From assembly GCA_025201765.1 (NCBI GenBank), contig MU623362.1, forward strand, positions 186,001 through 250,000: a stretch of 64,000 nucleotides of DNA. The letters are read 5' to 3'. Positions 10,519 through 21,342 of this stretch are shown piece by piece (the stretch's first letter is position 1; every line of letters begins with the position of its first letter). This DNA is from Daldinia sp. FL1419 (lineage: Eukaryota; Ascomycota; Sordariomycetes; Xylariales; Hypoxylaceae). The notes beneath the pieces were generated by a model. That model did no database searches. It was not told where the DNA came from and saw only the letters and a program-made list of their open reading frames with translations. The position numbers and the translations under genes were made by a program.

Positions 10519-11189
10519 GTAGCTAGGTTAGACGTTTAGGCCATCCCTAGAACGGTGGTACTAGAATTTGTAGAGGCAAGCTTAAAATAGCGGTAAACCT
10601 TCGTGTTCAATCGGATTCCGCATAAAAGATCCAATGCGGTGTGACTTATTCCACATTGGCACATCTGATGTACCTAGGTAAGGCCGCCAAGCGATAGACC
10701 AATCAAAAGGTACTTTGGGCAGGTATCAATTACGCTGTAGCTCTATGTAGTACAACTATGTAAATGCAAGAGTCAAAAGTACCTGCCTTACCAGGGGAGC
10801 GGACCTATGACGTCGGCTGATCTCTTAACAAAGCTGTAGAGCGCGTATCAGCGCATATCAGCGCATGTCAGCTCATGTCAAGAATAGCCGCATTTCCCCT
10901 TCCATTCGGTAGGTTCGCGGATTCATCACGCATAAAGGTCCCTAAAATTGCCCTTTTAGGATTTATAACGTGACCTGGAAATACGAACTCTCTCGTCTTT
11001 CTTACCTAGTAATTCTCTCAAGACCGTGCCGTTAGTATTGTACGACAACGTAATCTGAGCGCCACCTACACCATGCCATCTCTCTACTATGGTTGCAGGC
11101 CAAAGAAAAACGACACTGTCAGGTACCGCTAGAAATGGTTAGACACCACCCCACACTAAATTAGCCTTGGGATGTCCAGGGTATTCAAA
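10519..11189. other. Intergenic after the HET-like pseudogene
   Basis: No gene was recognised. It begins with TTAGGTTAGGTAGC-type low-complexity sequence (10505-10530) and carries the tandem repeat described separately. Confidence 0.4.
10841..10880. repeat. Tandem repeat, four 10-bp units
   Basis: Four adjacent 10-mers differ by one or two bases each: GCGCGTATCA, GCGCATATCA, GCGCATGTCA, GCTCATGTCA. The differences are mainly transitions. Confidence 0.9.
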
Positions 11190-11360
11190 AGGTACAATTA
11201 TTAAAAATATTGAATATATTAGCATTTATTATATTTAAAAAATCGAGATTTATATTAAAATGATTGGTTTATAATACTGGATTTATTAATTTAATTTATT
11301 AATTCTTAAAGTTGGGTTATTTAGTAATTATTATAGAATATATATAAATATGTGCTTGAG
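11190..11360. other. Very AT-rich block in the decayed patch
   Basis: About 170 bp consist almost only of A and T (TATTAAAAATATTGAATATATT and similar), sharply different from flanking sequence of near-balanced composition. In Pezizomycotina such islands are often remnants of transposons mutated by RIP. No transposase, LTR or terminal repeat could be read here, so the origin is inference. Confidence 0.55.
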
Positions 11361-12087
11361 ATGAAAGAGTATAGTACAGGCCATAATTTAGCGCGAGACT
11401 TGTGACCGGGGTTTTACTTACCCCTAACACCATAGTATCTCTATCTCTTTGATGATGTGTTGCGGATTGGCTCCCGTTCGGTCCAACGTTACGGCGTACG
11501 TAATTTTACGCAACGTATCTGCGTATATATGTAAAAGTAAACGAGATATAGTCGTTTGTTGCCGGCAAACGAGAAATGAGACTAAGAACAATTTGCGATT
11601 ATAACACACATGCCTATTAGTATCCCTTGAAAAGATACGCCAAATAAGCCAAATACGAGAAACTAGGACTTGAGAGATATAATATTTGTCTAAGCGAAGC
11701 TGTATTGCCGATCAATATTACCACCGCTGCGCTACTGCGCTACTGCAACTACGGCACTATTACAAAAGCGTCACTTCCCTTTCACGTACATCAGGCATTC
11801 AAAGTATAAATATATATTTTCCTTCCTATCTCCATACCTCCACTTTACTCACCGTTATCCATAGCAAATATCGACAAGCTCGGCAGTAGCTAGGGAGACA
11901 GAAACTCCACCTGGTACTTCCTTTATTCACCAGCTTTGCACATATACATACATCCGTACATACCGTATACCTATCCACTACATAGAGACTTTACAATATA
12001 AACACAAACGCAAACGCCCTCTTCTCGCACTCCAAGATTTCTTCCGCAAAACATATCATTCCAATATAATCTCTGTCTACCGCCATA
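11361..12087. promoter_or_regulatory. Upstream region of the secreted cysteine-rich protein gene
   Basis: No gene was recognised. From about 11800 to 12087 the plus strand becomes C/T-rich with scattered CAC/TAC runs. It includes a TATAAACAC sequence at about 11997-12005, compatible with a promoter and 5' UTR for the gene that starts at 12088. Confidence 0.4.
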
Positions 12088-12630
12088 ATGCAGCTTTCAT
12101 CCATCATTACCGGCCTCGTCGCAGCTGCGACTTGCGCCTCTGCCTTCCCGACACTACAATTACCCAAGAGAGAAATCGGAGGCGTAAGTGTTCTCATCCC
12201 TCGATCCCTTCCATATCGCGCAGTACAGCGCAGATGGCTAACTCGCCATTCTTCAGGTCTTGATCTGCAACGGTGCCAATGCTACGGGTACTTGCCACTA
12301 TGAAGTCTACTCGATGCGCGACTGCCACGAGCTGCCCGATGGCCTTATCAACAACGCCAAGACCTTCGCGCCGGACGGCGACGCCTTCTACTGCTGGCCC
12401 CGAGTGTAAGTTGAGAAATATTTATCCCTCTCTTGTTATTATCGCGCATTCGCAGTTTTGCTCACACATTCTGCAGAGGCACTTGCGATCAGATCTGCAC
12501 ATCGCCCACTGGTTGCACCTTCGGCGCCGTCTCCTTTTACAACCCCGTCAAATGGGATCTTTCCACGATCAAGTGGGATACACTCATCACATCCTTCGAG
12601 TGCGCGCTCAACCAAACCACGAAAGCTTAG
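12088..12630 (+). CDS. Small secreted cysteine-rich protein (effector-like), unknown function
   Basis: Exons are 12088-12183, 12257-12405 and 12477-12630 (GTAAGT donors, TTCAG and TGCAG acceptors), giving 132 residues. The N-terminus is a clear signal peptide (MQLSSIITGLVAAATCASA), followed by a LPKRE stretch that could be a Kex2-type processing site. The mature part has eight cysteines, an even number suited to disulfides, with motifs VLICNGANATGTCHYEVY, GDAFYCWPRVGTC and TSPTGCTFGAVSFYNP. I recall similar short secreted proteins in many ascomycetes without an assigned function. The protein is probably exported. It lies at the border of the 8-11.4 kb decayed patch, a setting often seen for fast-evolving secreted proteins. 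No enzymatic motif is visible. Confidence 0.78.
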
Positions 12631-13271
12631 ACGTTTAACGACTTTGACGATAGAAGAAGAAAAAAAAAGGGAAAAGTTGGCAGACCGGCATGGCGCTAAT
12701 GAAGCAGACATGCGTTTGCTATTAATACGTCCCAAGCTCAGGTCTCCAACGCTAAAAACTTACTAATGATAATGCGAAGATGTTTCATTGCCTTTTTTCC
12801 GTTTATTAACGGTCAACGCCCGCGACGGAGACTAGTCGGTATTCGGGGTCTGTTTTGTTAATTAGAGCGCTACCAATGACGTCGCATAAGAAGCTTAGAA
12901 TGTGGGGTAGATAAAGAAAAATGGCTTGCTCAAGGACCCGACGGCGGCGGGGTCAATTTCTCTCTCCCCTCTTCGGTCCTCGATAGACTTATTCGAAAAA
13001 CTGCCGGGGAGGAGCTTGAGGGGCAACCGAGAGAAAACATTACCGTTTGATGCAGCAATCACATCATACATGTAATTCTTAATTCGGTACGCTGTACATA
13101 TTCAAAAAGCATAATCACGTCGATAGAACTTGATCGATTTTACGAGTTATAGATTCTCTTACTTCTTAATCATCTTGATATCTATCTGACTTGCACATCT
13201 AACCCGACTCTTCAAGATATTATAGTTGTAAACACGATAAACATACAGTGGCTATCAGACTCTTAGCAAAA
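12631..13271. other. Intergenic between secreted protein and S-formylglutathione hydrolase
   Basis: No gene was seen. The 3' flank of the secreted protein contains GAAGAAAAAAAAAGGG (about 12654-12670). The region near 13060-13270 would hold the hydrolase promoter. Confidence 0.4.
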
Positions 13272-14197
13272 ATGGCCTTCGAGACCAAAGCCACCATCGC
13301 CAATTTCGGCGGCAAGCTGCTCAAGCTGCAGCACCAGTCCTCCAGCACCGGCACGCCCATGGACGTAAACCTCTTCCTCCCTCCGGCCGCCGTCTCCGGG
13401 TCCAAGGTCCCCGTGCTCATCTACCTATCAGGACTAACCTGCACGCCGCAAAACTGCACGGAGAAGGGGTTCTTCCAAGCGCACGCGGCGCGCAAGGGCA
13501 TCGCGCTCGTATGGCCCGACACGTCCCCCCGCGGCGCGAACCTGCCCAACGAGACCGAGAGCTGGGACTTCGGCGCCGGCGCGGGGTTCTACGTGGACGC
13601 GACGCAGGAGCCGTGGAGCAAGCACTACCGCATGGAATCCTACGTGTCCTCGGAGCTTCCCGCCGCGCTGTTCGCCGCGTTCCCCGACGCCCTGGACCGC
13701 GAGCGCGTCAGCATTACCGGACACAGCATGGGCGGCCACGGCGCCCTGACGCTGTACCTGAAAAACCCCGGGAAGTACCGCAGCGTGAGCGCGTTCGCGC
13801 CCATCGCGAACCCCTCGCTGTGCCCCTGGGGCGAGAAGGCGTTTACCGGGTACCTGGGCGCGGACCGCGAGGCGTGGAAGAGACATGATGCGACGGAGCT
13901 GGTGCGCGGGTGGGCGGGCAAGGAGTTGAAGGCGCTGATCGATGTGGGAACCGGGGACAATTTCTATAAGCAGGGACAGCTGTTGCCCGAGAACTTCGAG
14001 AAGGCGGCTAAGGAGGCGGGTGTCAAGGGGTTGGAGTTGAGGTACCAGCCGGTAAGTTTTTTCGCTCGCCTCGTGGTCTATAAAACAGAGTGCGAGCTGA
14101 TCTGACTCGCGTATAGGATTACGATCACTCTTATTTCTTCATGTCGACGTTTGCTGGAGACCACGTCGAACACGCTGCAAAGTATCTATTCGCGTAA
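13272..14197 (+). CDS. S-formylglutathione hydrolase (esterase D family)
   Basis: The enzyme hydrolyses S-formylglutathione to formate and glutathione, the last step of glutathione-dependent formaldehyde detoxification in the cytosol (EC 3.1.2.12). Exons are 13272-14051 and 14117-14197 (GTAAGT donor, TATAG acceptor), 286 residues, the usual length for the family. The ATG at 13272 (MAFETKATI) is preferred over an in-frame upstream GTG. The alpha/beta-hydrolase triad is complete: Ser152 in GHSMGGHGA, Asp229 in GTGDNFY and His264 in DYDHSYFF. The PVLIYLSGLTC strand near 47-57 is also typical. His264 is encoded by the second exon, so splicing is needed for activity. Exon 1 is clearly richer in GC at third codon positions than neighbouring genes. 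Confidence 0.95.
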
Positions 14198-14618
14198 AGT
14201 CGGCCAGATAAGATAGATACATTTATCTATCCGAAATTATGAAGGCCCAGAATCAATGGGAGATTGAGGATTCATCTCTAGGGTTCAAGGAACTCGCCAA
14301 GTCGGAGCGATGAACATTCAAGATAAAGGCACTGCGGTGCGAGTTATAATAGGGGCCGCAACACACAAGGTCTTGTTTAACAGAATATAATTCACCCGCA
14401 AGAGTGGTAAAATTATATTAAACAAAAAATCGGGAATATATAACATATCCTGAATATCGATTTGCCTGGGGAAATTCAAAAATGATTCTTTGTTCAGATT
14501 ACGTGGTATATATTGACATTTAAAGCCGTGGATATCTTCAGGCAAAAAAAAAAAAAAAAAGGTAACGACTCGCTCTAGGTGCACCACCAGGTATAAAACA
14601 CCCCTACTCTTCTGCTTC
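14198..14618. other. Convergent 3' flanks with a poly-A tract
   Basis: This is the intergenic space between two converging genes. It contains a run of 17 A at 14544-14560. No gene was recognised. Confidence 0.5.
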
Positions 14619-17197
14619 TTAGCTGTGTCTCTTCTCCACGGGGCTTAAGCTTTCTTTCTCGAGCTTATTCTTAATCTCTGCTTCCGCTTCTCGACGTATG
14701 CGGTGGAAAGCGAGCTTCTCAAACCGGCTCATCCCCTTCCACCAGTGGTGGCCGGCCTCGTGTTCGCTGATGCGCTCGATGAGTTCCGATGTCTGGATCC
14801 TGACATCCCTATCCTTGTGGAACAACCCCAGCGCTATATAAAAGAGTCCCGCGTGGGACTCGGGTGCTACTGATAATAGTAGACTAATTTCGTCGTATGA
14901 GTGGACGTACTGGGCAAACGTCAGGTAAATCTCCTTGCTCTGCGCTGGATTTAGACGTTGTGACCGGAGCCGGTCGTGCATGTGATGTAGGTCTAATCCT
15001 TTCAGAGGTCGGATAGTGTATAATTTGGCGAGGTCCTAAAACAAAATTGTTAGTTGCGAACTGTCAATAGTTTACCAAGGCCGTCTTACTTGGATGTAAC
15101 TGTAGTAGCTTCGGGTATTCCTCCATCCCTCGATTCTACACACATTACCGGCAAGCTCCTTCTGCTTAGCAGCCTCGTCCGCCCATACATACCCATGTCC
15201 ACCTGCAGGGGTTTCAAACTCGTCACCTCCGATATAGAGGGCACTAGCTCCATAGACCGTCTCTTCAAAGGCAGCAGCTATTCTAGTAAATCTAACAACC
15301 CAATCTCTCCACTTGGCCCGGATGACTTGTTCTCCCCGTCTCGCCGTTATGCTCTTGAGAATATCATTCATGAATACTACATCTCCAGTGAAGTCTGTGG
15401 TTGCTGTGTTTGATGAGCCGCTAAGCAGGTTTGCAAAGGACGGGTTCTGCTGTTGGAAGTATACAAGCCCTTCTGTAATTGGGGCTGGGTCAATCTTCTC
15501 GCTAATCTTCATTCGTCCTGTCTGAAGATCGCATAATAGATCCCACCATTCAGGATGCAACTCAAAAGTTGGGTTCGTAACACCAGCAATAAAACCAGGA
15601 ACTTTCAATAGGTCATCGACCTTGGTAAGATCGGTGTACGGAAATGCGTGTCTAGTGAATCCCCGTAGAAGACCGCCAGATGCAAGGGCACATGCCGCCA
15701 GGACGGCCTCTGCAACCTCTCCCGACGGCATATTATGCCCAACAAAAATTACCCTCTTCTGGGTCAAAAGTGCGTTAGCAAGTACTATTATAGGGTGGGT
15801 TCCTGGGCCGTTTGTGGTAAGGTGAGTATGTATGGAAAATTGCTGTGCCGATTTTGCATGCGGCTCTGAAAAGGTTTGGATAAGTTTGATGAGCGAGAAA
15901 TCCCCAACTGTTTCAGGCATGATAGCTGTTGGAACTTTGATGGGGATAGGAATGCCCTTGTACATGACCTTGCTCTCAAACTCGTGGGTGTCTCGTGGGA
16001 CCGAGTAAGCGGATTGGCCCTCCAGGTGAGCTTTCGTCCCTGCCCGAGATATGCCTTGAGGCTTGGGCGGGCTTCTACTCGCATCGAACGGTTCACCAAC
16101 CCCCTCAGCCTTATCCTGGGCGATCCGCCTCTGTATCATCCCTTCAAACTTCTCGACAAATAGATCTTGGTTATTGCTAGCCTGCAAGAGGTATCTCTCA
16201 AGCAGGTTCAGCTTTGGCATTAGGGATAAGTCCATATTATTGACAGCATCGTAAAGTAATGCCAACGTCTCTGGGACGGGGGATTTATAATATTCTTCAA
16301 GTGCGAGCAATAGGAGAGGCTATGATGGTCAGAGAAGCGGAACGAGCTAGTATAGGGGATGCTACAACTAACCTTATATATATGTAAAAATGGGTGTCGT
16401 GTACATATAGCCATTGCCTTAACTACGGCGCCTCTCTTTACACTCTTGTCGTGTCTCGTGTAAACTAAGTTTAATACGTAAATTAACGGCGGTCCTTCTC
16501 CTCCTTCGGGTTCCGAGTCAGTCGATTCATCATCATCCCAGTCATCATCGTCCTCGTCTTCGTCCTGGTCGTCATTCGTATCGTCGTCTCCGTTTATGAT
16601 TCCAGCGGCCTTGTCTTTTTTAAATTTCCGCCTCTTCCGTCGTTCTTCCTTTTCCTTTTTCTCTTCGTCGTCATCCTCTTGGGTTGTGTCCTTATGCAAG
16701 AAAAAAATAGTCCAATCTTGGGTACGCGAATGGACTTGGTCTGGTAACATGAGTTCCGCTAACATATTTTCGTCACCGGTTATCGCGACTGGGTATTGGT
16801 GCTCCATAACAGGACCGCGGTCGATGTCGAAGGAGGCAACCAAAATATACTCGACATGGTTCTCGGAAGACTCGCGAGGATACTGCGAGCGGAGTTTCCT
16901 AGGAGACCGGCCGTTAGGATTGGGCCGTCTTGGCGGCGAAAGAGACGAGTGTTGCGAAGATTCGGCAGTCTGGCTACCGAGAGACGAGGTCTTAGATTTT
17001 GAACTTGGGTCTGACGTACGGTCATTGTTTACAACAGGAGGTTGGGGAGATCGCGGAGGGCGCGAGTGATGAGACATCTGCGAAGGCGAGCGCGACGATA
17101 GAAAAGACGAGAGCGACGTGCGATGGTTATGATTGCTGCCGCCGCCATTGGAAAGAGACTGACTCGTATTTGTTCGCGAAAGATGGGGGAACGCCAT
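14619..17197 (-). CDS. AFI1: Afi1/MesA-type polarity protein (DENN-like, SPA domain)
   Basis: Afi1 binds the Arf3 GTPase in yeast, and MesA stabilises the polarity axis at hyphal tips in Aspergillus; both have a DENN-like architecture. Exons are 17197-16373, 16319-15090 and 15035-14619 (GTTAGT and GTAAGA donors), 823 residues. Residues 1-115 are Ser/Arg/Pro-rich. The Afi1 N-terminal domain begins with HVEYILVASFDIDRGPVMEH, which is the DENN-family opening strand. It is interrupted by a highly charged insertion (about 175-235, Asp/Glu and Lys/Arg runs). The SPA/DENN part begins near LIYVLNLVYTRHD and includes HPIIVLANALLTQKRVIFVG. The identification is by recognised motifs and layout. The charged insert is low complexity and may vary in length between strains. 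Confidence 0.85.
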
Positions 17198-18448
17198 TGA
17201 GTCGATACGATTTAGTAGTCGGCTATTCTCATTTGGTATGATCGTCGCGGTTGGCGAGTCCGCCGCTCGGGTGGACTGTTTAAGCGTTGATCCCCGCGGT
17301 CACGACCGGATCGCCTGAGTTCCTTTGACCGAGAGTACCCAAGGATTTAAACTCCAATGCGTCGCTAGAGTATGTAGTACTTGATTAGATTTATCTCGCG
17401 ACTATGTTTAAGTCAAATTGAGGCTGAGTACGATTCGTTGACCCGTTGCGGGGATTTTTTTTCGATCAGCGCCGCTGTGCCATTCGCAACTCAGGGGTTT
17501 GTCGTTGAGTTATGGATACGATGGGTATCTTTATGGGTATCCTCTTTATGGGTATCTTGATATCTCGATTGACCGTACCACCGAACAAAATCAAAAATCA
17601 GGCCAGAAGGCGAACAATGCCAGCGATAAGAGAAACAGAAAATTGGAGTTAGAGAAAGCAACACCCGAGACATGATCCGCTACATGGCCATTTTCTTCGG
17701 AATTGTTTGAACTTAAAAAGGTAGTATTTCACCCTGAGCAGGGGGGAAAGATGTGGGAAAGAAAAAAAGGTACGAGACTTGAAAGTGAAAGACGTTTCGT
17801 ATCAAACCAGACCCTTGACCTTTGGGATTTAGTAGGACCCCTGTAACTATCATTATGACCAATGGTTAGCTTTAATAGACCCTGAGAGACTTTGGGGGTA
17901 CTAGGGGGGGCTAGTTCCTGTCTCCTCTTTTTAGCGTCCTTAGCGCTAAAACGAAGCAAAAAGCAGTAAGAAGGCGCTCTATCGGTTTACCTATGGCTTT
18001 CCCACTTCCCCCCAAATGGCATTTAACCCCACTAACAACGGCCGATTTTACCACTTCAATCACCGATTCAGATCCTATCGTGGACCGATTAACTACAAAG
18101 TACTTACAAAAATGAGGAGATAGGCTTACCACCTGCATCATCTACGAACCTGTACGACATCAATAGTCTGTTTTCGTTATGGACCAGCGCCTCGTTTACC
18201 ACAAGAAGCAAGCCAAGAATGGCCACAACCTTATCTAAAAATCTACTATGTATAAATTTATCTATCTAAGCCAAGGATTACCCGTGTAACTCGTCGTCCG
18301 GATAACTTTATTTTTTTGCTTTGCGATCTTTGCGGATCGCGATCCTCCTAAAATGTACTTAACCTTAGGTAGGTCTCCCGCAAAAGGTAAATAATAACAA
18401 TAACAATAACAATAACATCAATAATAACATGAATGATACTACGTAACA
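17198..18448. other. Intergenic: AFI1 promoter side
   Basis: No gene was recognised. Imperfect direct repeats of GGGTATC(C)TTTAT lie at about 17522-17556. An (AATAAC)n microsatellite lies at about 18393-18417. Short ORFs here carry no recognisable domain. Confidence 0.45.
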
Positions 18449-18529
18449 TCAATTCGATGTGGCCTTGATCAAGAGTGGAGTGATTTCAGGTAGCCATTCT
18501 CGGAATATCTCCAGAGCCTTACGCCTTCG
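18449..18529 (-). other. Terminal-exon-like fragment, 26 codons and stop
   Basis: On the minus strand a good acceptor (CTAAC branch-like sequence, then TATTGCAG, ending at 18530) is followed by 26 codons reading RRRKALEIFREWLPEITPLL and IKATSN before TGA (18449-18451). The amphipathic, protein-like composition and the splice acceptor suggest the last exon of a small gene or a pseudogene piece. A candidate first exon, MTASQILQ followed by GTATTC, lies near 18807-18784, but the model would encode only 34 residues. I do not recognise the product. Confidence 0.25.
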
Positions 18530-20326
18530 CTGCAATATTTCGAATAGGGGTGAGAGTTAGATTGCCCCCGGTTGTCTCAGCGGCGAGCTTAATGTGTAGC
18601 GATACTATTATTTATTGTTCAATGGGGGGTAGTGACTGTCGAAAGCCACATGTAGGTAGGTATCTGCATATGTTTTGCATGAGCTTACCTATGTTAGATG
18701 TCAATGAGATGCGAGCATCCGCATGCTACTGGGCGCCAAGCCTCTACATTCCCACCGCGTGGTGCCGAAGCAGCAAGAGGAATACTTGGAGGATTTGTGA
18801 CGCAGTCATCGGATTAGAAATAGGTCTATTAAGGAGGTGAACGAGCAGACACCCTGTTAGTATTAGGATCAAAGTATTAGGATCAAAGTTTTAGGATAGA
18901 TAGATTCTCTCGTCATCCTACTCAGGCTTAAGTCATATCCGGAATTTTACCAACTACCAATGTTCTACCACCTCCTTGTATCTTGTCACAAGAGGATTAG
19001 GTCTTGGCACACTGTACCATTTTCATCACGGACACCTATTCTCTCTTGAGGCGGCGTTAAGCTTTGCGTATTGCTACAAGTCGGATATATGACTTGGTTA
19101 TATTGACTTGCGAGTATCTTAAAACATCGAAAAGGTGCTCTAATTTTGCGACTATTTCCGAAGGTGAGGATTATTTATCCATATATTGCGAATCAAGACC
19201 GTCAGCATATCGGAATTTAAATACCTAGACTTGGTCTATTATTATACCGGTGATCAGATGTTAACCTTGGCGTCAACCAAGAAAAAGGCGATTACGGATG
19301 GCCTTTCGTGCATGAACTATCTACTCGGAACACATCAAGCAGCTAATGTAGGTAATCCGATAAATCTATATTGAGGTTGTGACTAGGTAGGTATGTTTAA
19401 ATGCTATTTACGTCATGGAAGAATCGAAATGTGATTTCTTCACAATTTATAGCCATACTGCAATTATAATGTGTATAGAAGGTATATAGGTACCTGGGTA
19501 GGTAGGTAGTACGGGACATATAGCTGCATAAACCAAATCTCTTGATATCTTCTAGTACTTATTGAGATTAGAAGATCTTCTATATATTCTCATGTAGTTG
19601 TGGCAACAGTGAACTGGATATCTAGAATCGGGTGTGTTGATGGTGATTGTCCCGGCCATTTAGTTGGGGTACTATATTTTAAGGTAGCTAGTTCACTATA
19701 TATCTCCTTTCTCAGAGTAGGCCCTTTTACTTACCTAGGAGGTACCTATATTATATCTCGTAACACTCTGTAGTCTTTGCTTATTAGTTCAAGATAGAGC
19801 TAACAAACCCTCGAAGGGAGTTGTATAAGTCGCTAGACACTATTCGGCTTGAATACTTGGGTATAAGTATTTTCGGTGAAGCCTTATATTATAGCTGGTC
19901 AAGCAATTGAGACGAGAAGCTTGATGCCTGAACTATGGTTGAAAGGACTTATATATACTGGCTCTTCAGCAACAAAATTAAATCTCTTTTCTCTCTTTCT
20001 CTCCCTGAGGTCGAGTCGCGTGCATGAATCTAGTACATACCGAATCTGGTAAGTGGGTTGCATGGTTGCCCCGCAACGATCCGGCTTATAGGTACAACGA
20101 TACAACAGATGGTCAAGTTGCGACGCGCACCTGAACGAAAATCAAACTTAATTCAATATCATTCATGCTTCAAATTATTACTTTTTGCGACAAGTCCACC
20201 AATTCCAGTTCAAGACTTCGTTTTTTGTCCTTGTGAGGTTCGTCATCTGGCAAACTTTTTAAAGGAAATCGTTCAACCTTTGTTTACTTATCGAGATTGC
20301 AGCACGGTCCTGGGAATTCAGTGATA
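18530..20326. other. Intergenic: myosin light chain upstream region
   Basis: No gene was recognised. The sequence holds many TAGGTA/ACCTA motifs (for example 18650-18665, 19380-19395, 19490-19510, 19735-19750). Two copies of the 13-mer AGTATTAGGATCA stand near 18860-18886. The 200 bp before 20327 probably hold the light-chain promoter. Confidence 0.4.
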
Positions 20327-21342
20327 ATGGTGAGTAATGGAACCCACTTGACAGCGGAGCTCCCTGCATCGATCGTCTCCTTGGTTTGTGATAGATTGGT
20401 TCAAATACTTACGGCGAATAGGCTACACCAGCGGGTTACAAGCCATCGCCTCTCGGATACGGTTCTCCTCGAAGTTCCCCTTTCCGACGACCAGAATCTC
20501 CCGCGTCACCGTCTTCAATCAGATATACAACGCCGACACCGTCTCCTTCAAAACCTACCGGTGTGCATACTCCTTCCAGATTTGCTGCTACAGTTGAATC
20601 TCCTACCAGTTCTGACGGATTGACTCCCCGTGGACACGGTCAAACAAACGACATGCCGTTCGCACAATCCCTCGCTTCTCCTGCACACATATCGGCACGG
20701 ACTCAATCATCGTTGCATTCTGCCGCCCAAGGGAATGCACTCTCACAATTACAACCGGCACAGCTCCGAGTACTCAGGGATGTATTCCAGATCCTAGATA
20801 GAGACAGTGATGGCGTAGTTAATAGGGAGGATGTCGTAGACATGCTCAACCAGCTCGGTATGTTATATATTCCGGTACCTTTGGCCATCGAAATAAACAT
20901 CAATACTTACGTGGACGGATTCATAGGATTGCCGTCTAAACCAAGCGATGTCTTACAATTCTTCCCCCCGGCGGGCCCGCAAACGATAACCCTTGCAGTG
21001 TTCCTTAATTCGATAGCTACTACGTTAGTCGCGATGTCGCCAAGCGCAGAGTTACTGTCGGCATTCTCAGCCTTCGACGATGATGATAGCGGTCAAGTGG
21101 ATTTCAATGAATTGCGTGACGCTCTGCTGCACACCGCGCCCGAGCCGGGAGAGAGAGTACTGACAGCAATCGAGGTCGACAAGATCATGCTTGGGTTCAG
21201 TAGCAGAAGAGCATTTAGCAAGAGCATGGCTGGCGGGTTGAGCAAACGCGGTGAAGTGTTCAAGTATCAAGAGTTCGTGAACTCCATCGTAGGCGGCAAT
21301 GGATCGTCAGAGTCGAACTCTCATGAGAATTCCGATGAGTAA
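20327..21342 (+). CDS. RLC1: Myosin II regulatory light chain (EF-hand protein)
   Basis: Regulatory light chains bind the second IQ motif of type II myosin and act in the contractile actomyosin ring at septation. Exons are 20327-20329, 20422-20857 and 20927-21342, 284 residues. The first coding exon is only the ATG, followed directly by GTGAGT; the exon 2 frame then reads ATPAGYKPSPLGYGSPRSS. A long Ser/Pro-rich N-terminal extension (about 1-85) contains SPFRRPESPASP, as in filamentous fungal homologues. EF-hand 1 is DRDSDGVVNRED with a good acidic loop. The second hand, FDDDDSGQVDFNEL, is also well formed. The second intron is 69 nt and free of stops; its removal restores QLG-LPSKPSDVLQFFP. 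RLC identity rather than Cdc4/ELC is favoured by the N-terminal extension. Confidence 0.85.

Noticed and set aside
10505..10535. TTAGGTTAGG run as an interstitial telomere repeat
   Set aside because: The units do not match TTAGGG and the same words are common in other gaps of this window.
13434..13888. Long overlapping frames on both strands inside the S-formylglutathione hydrolase gene
   Set aside because: Shadows produced by high GC at third codon positions; the catalytic triad identifies the true frame.
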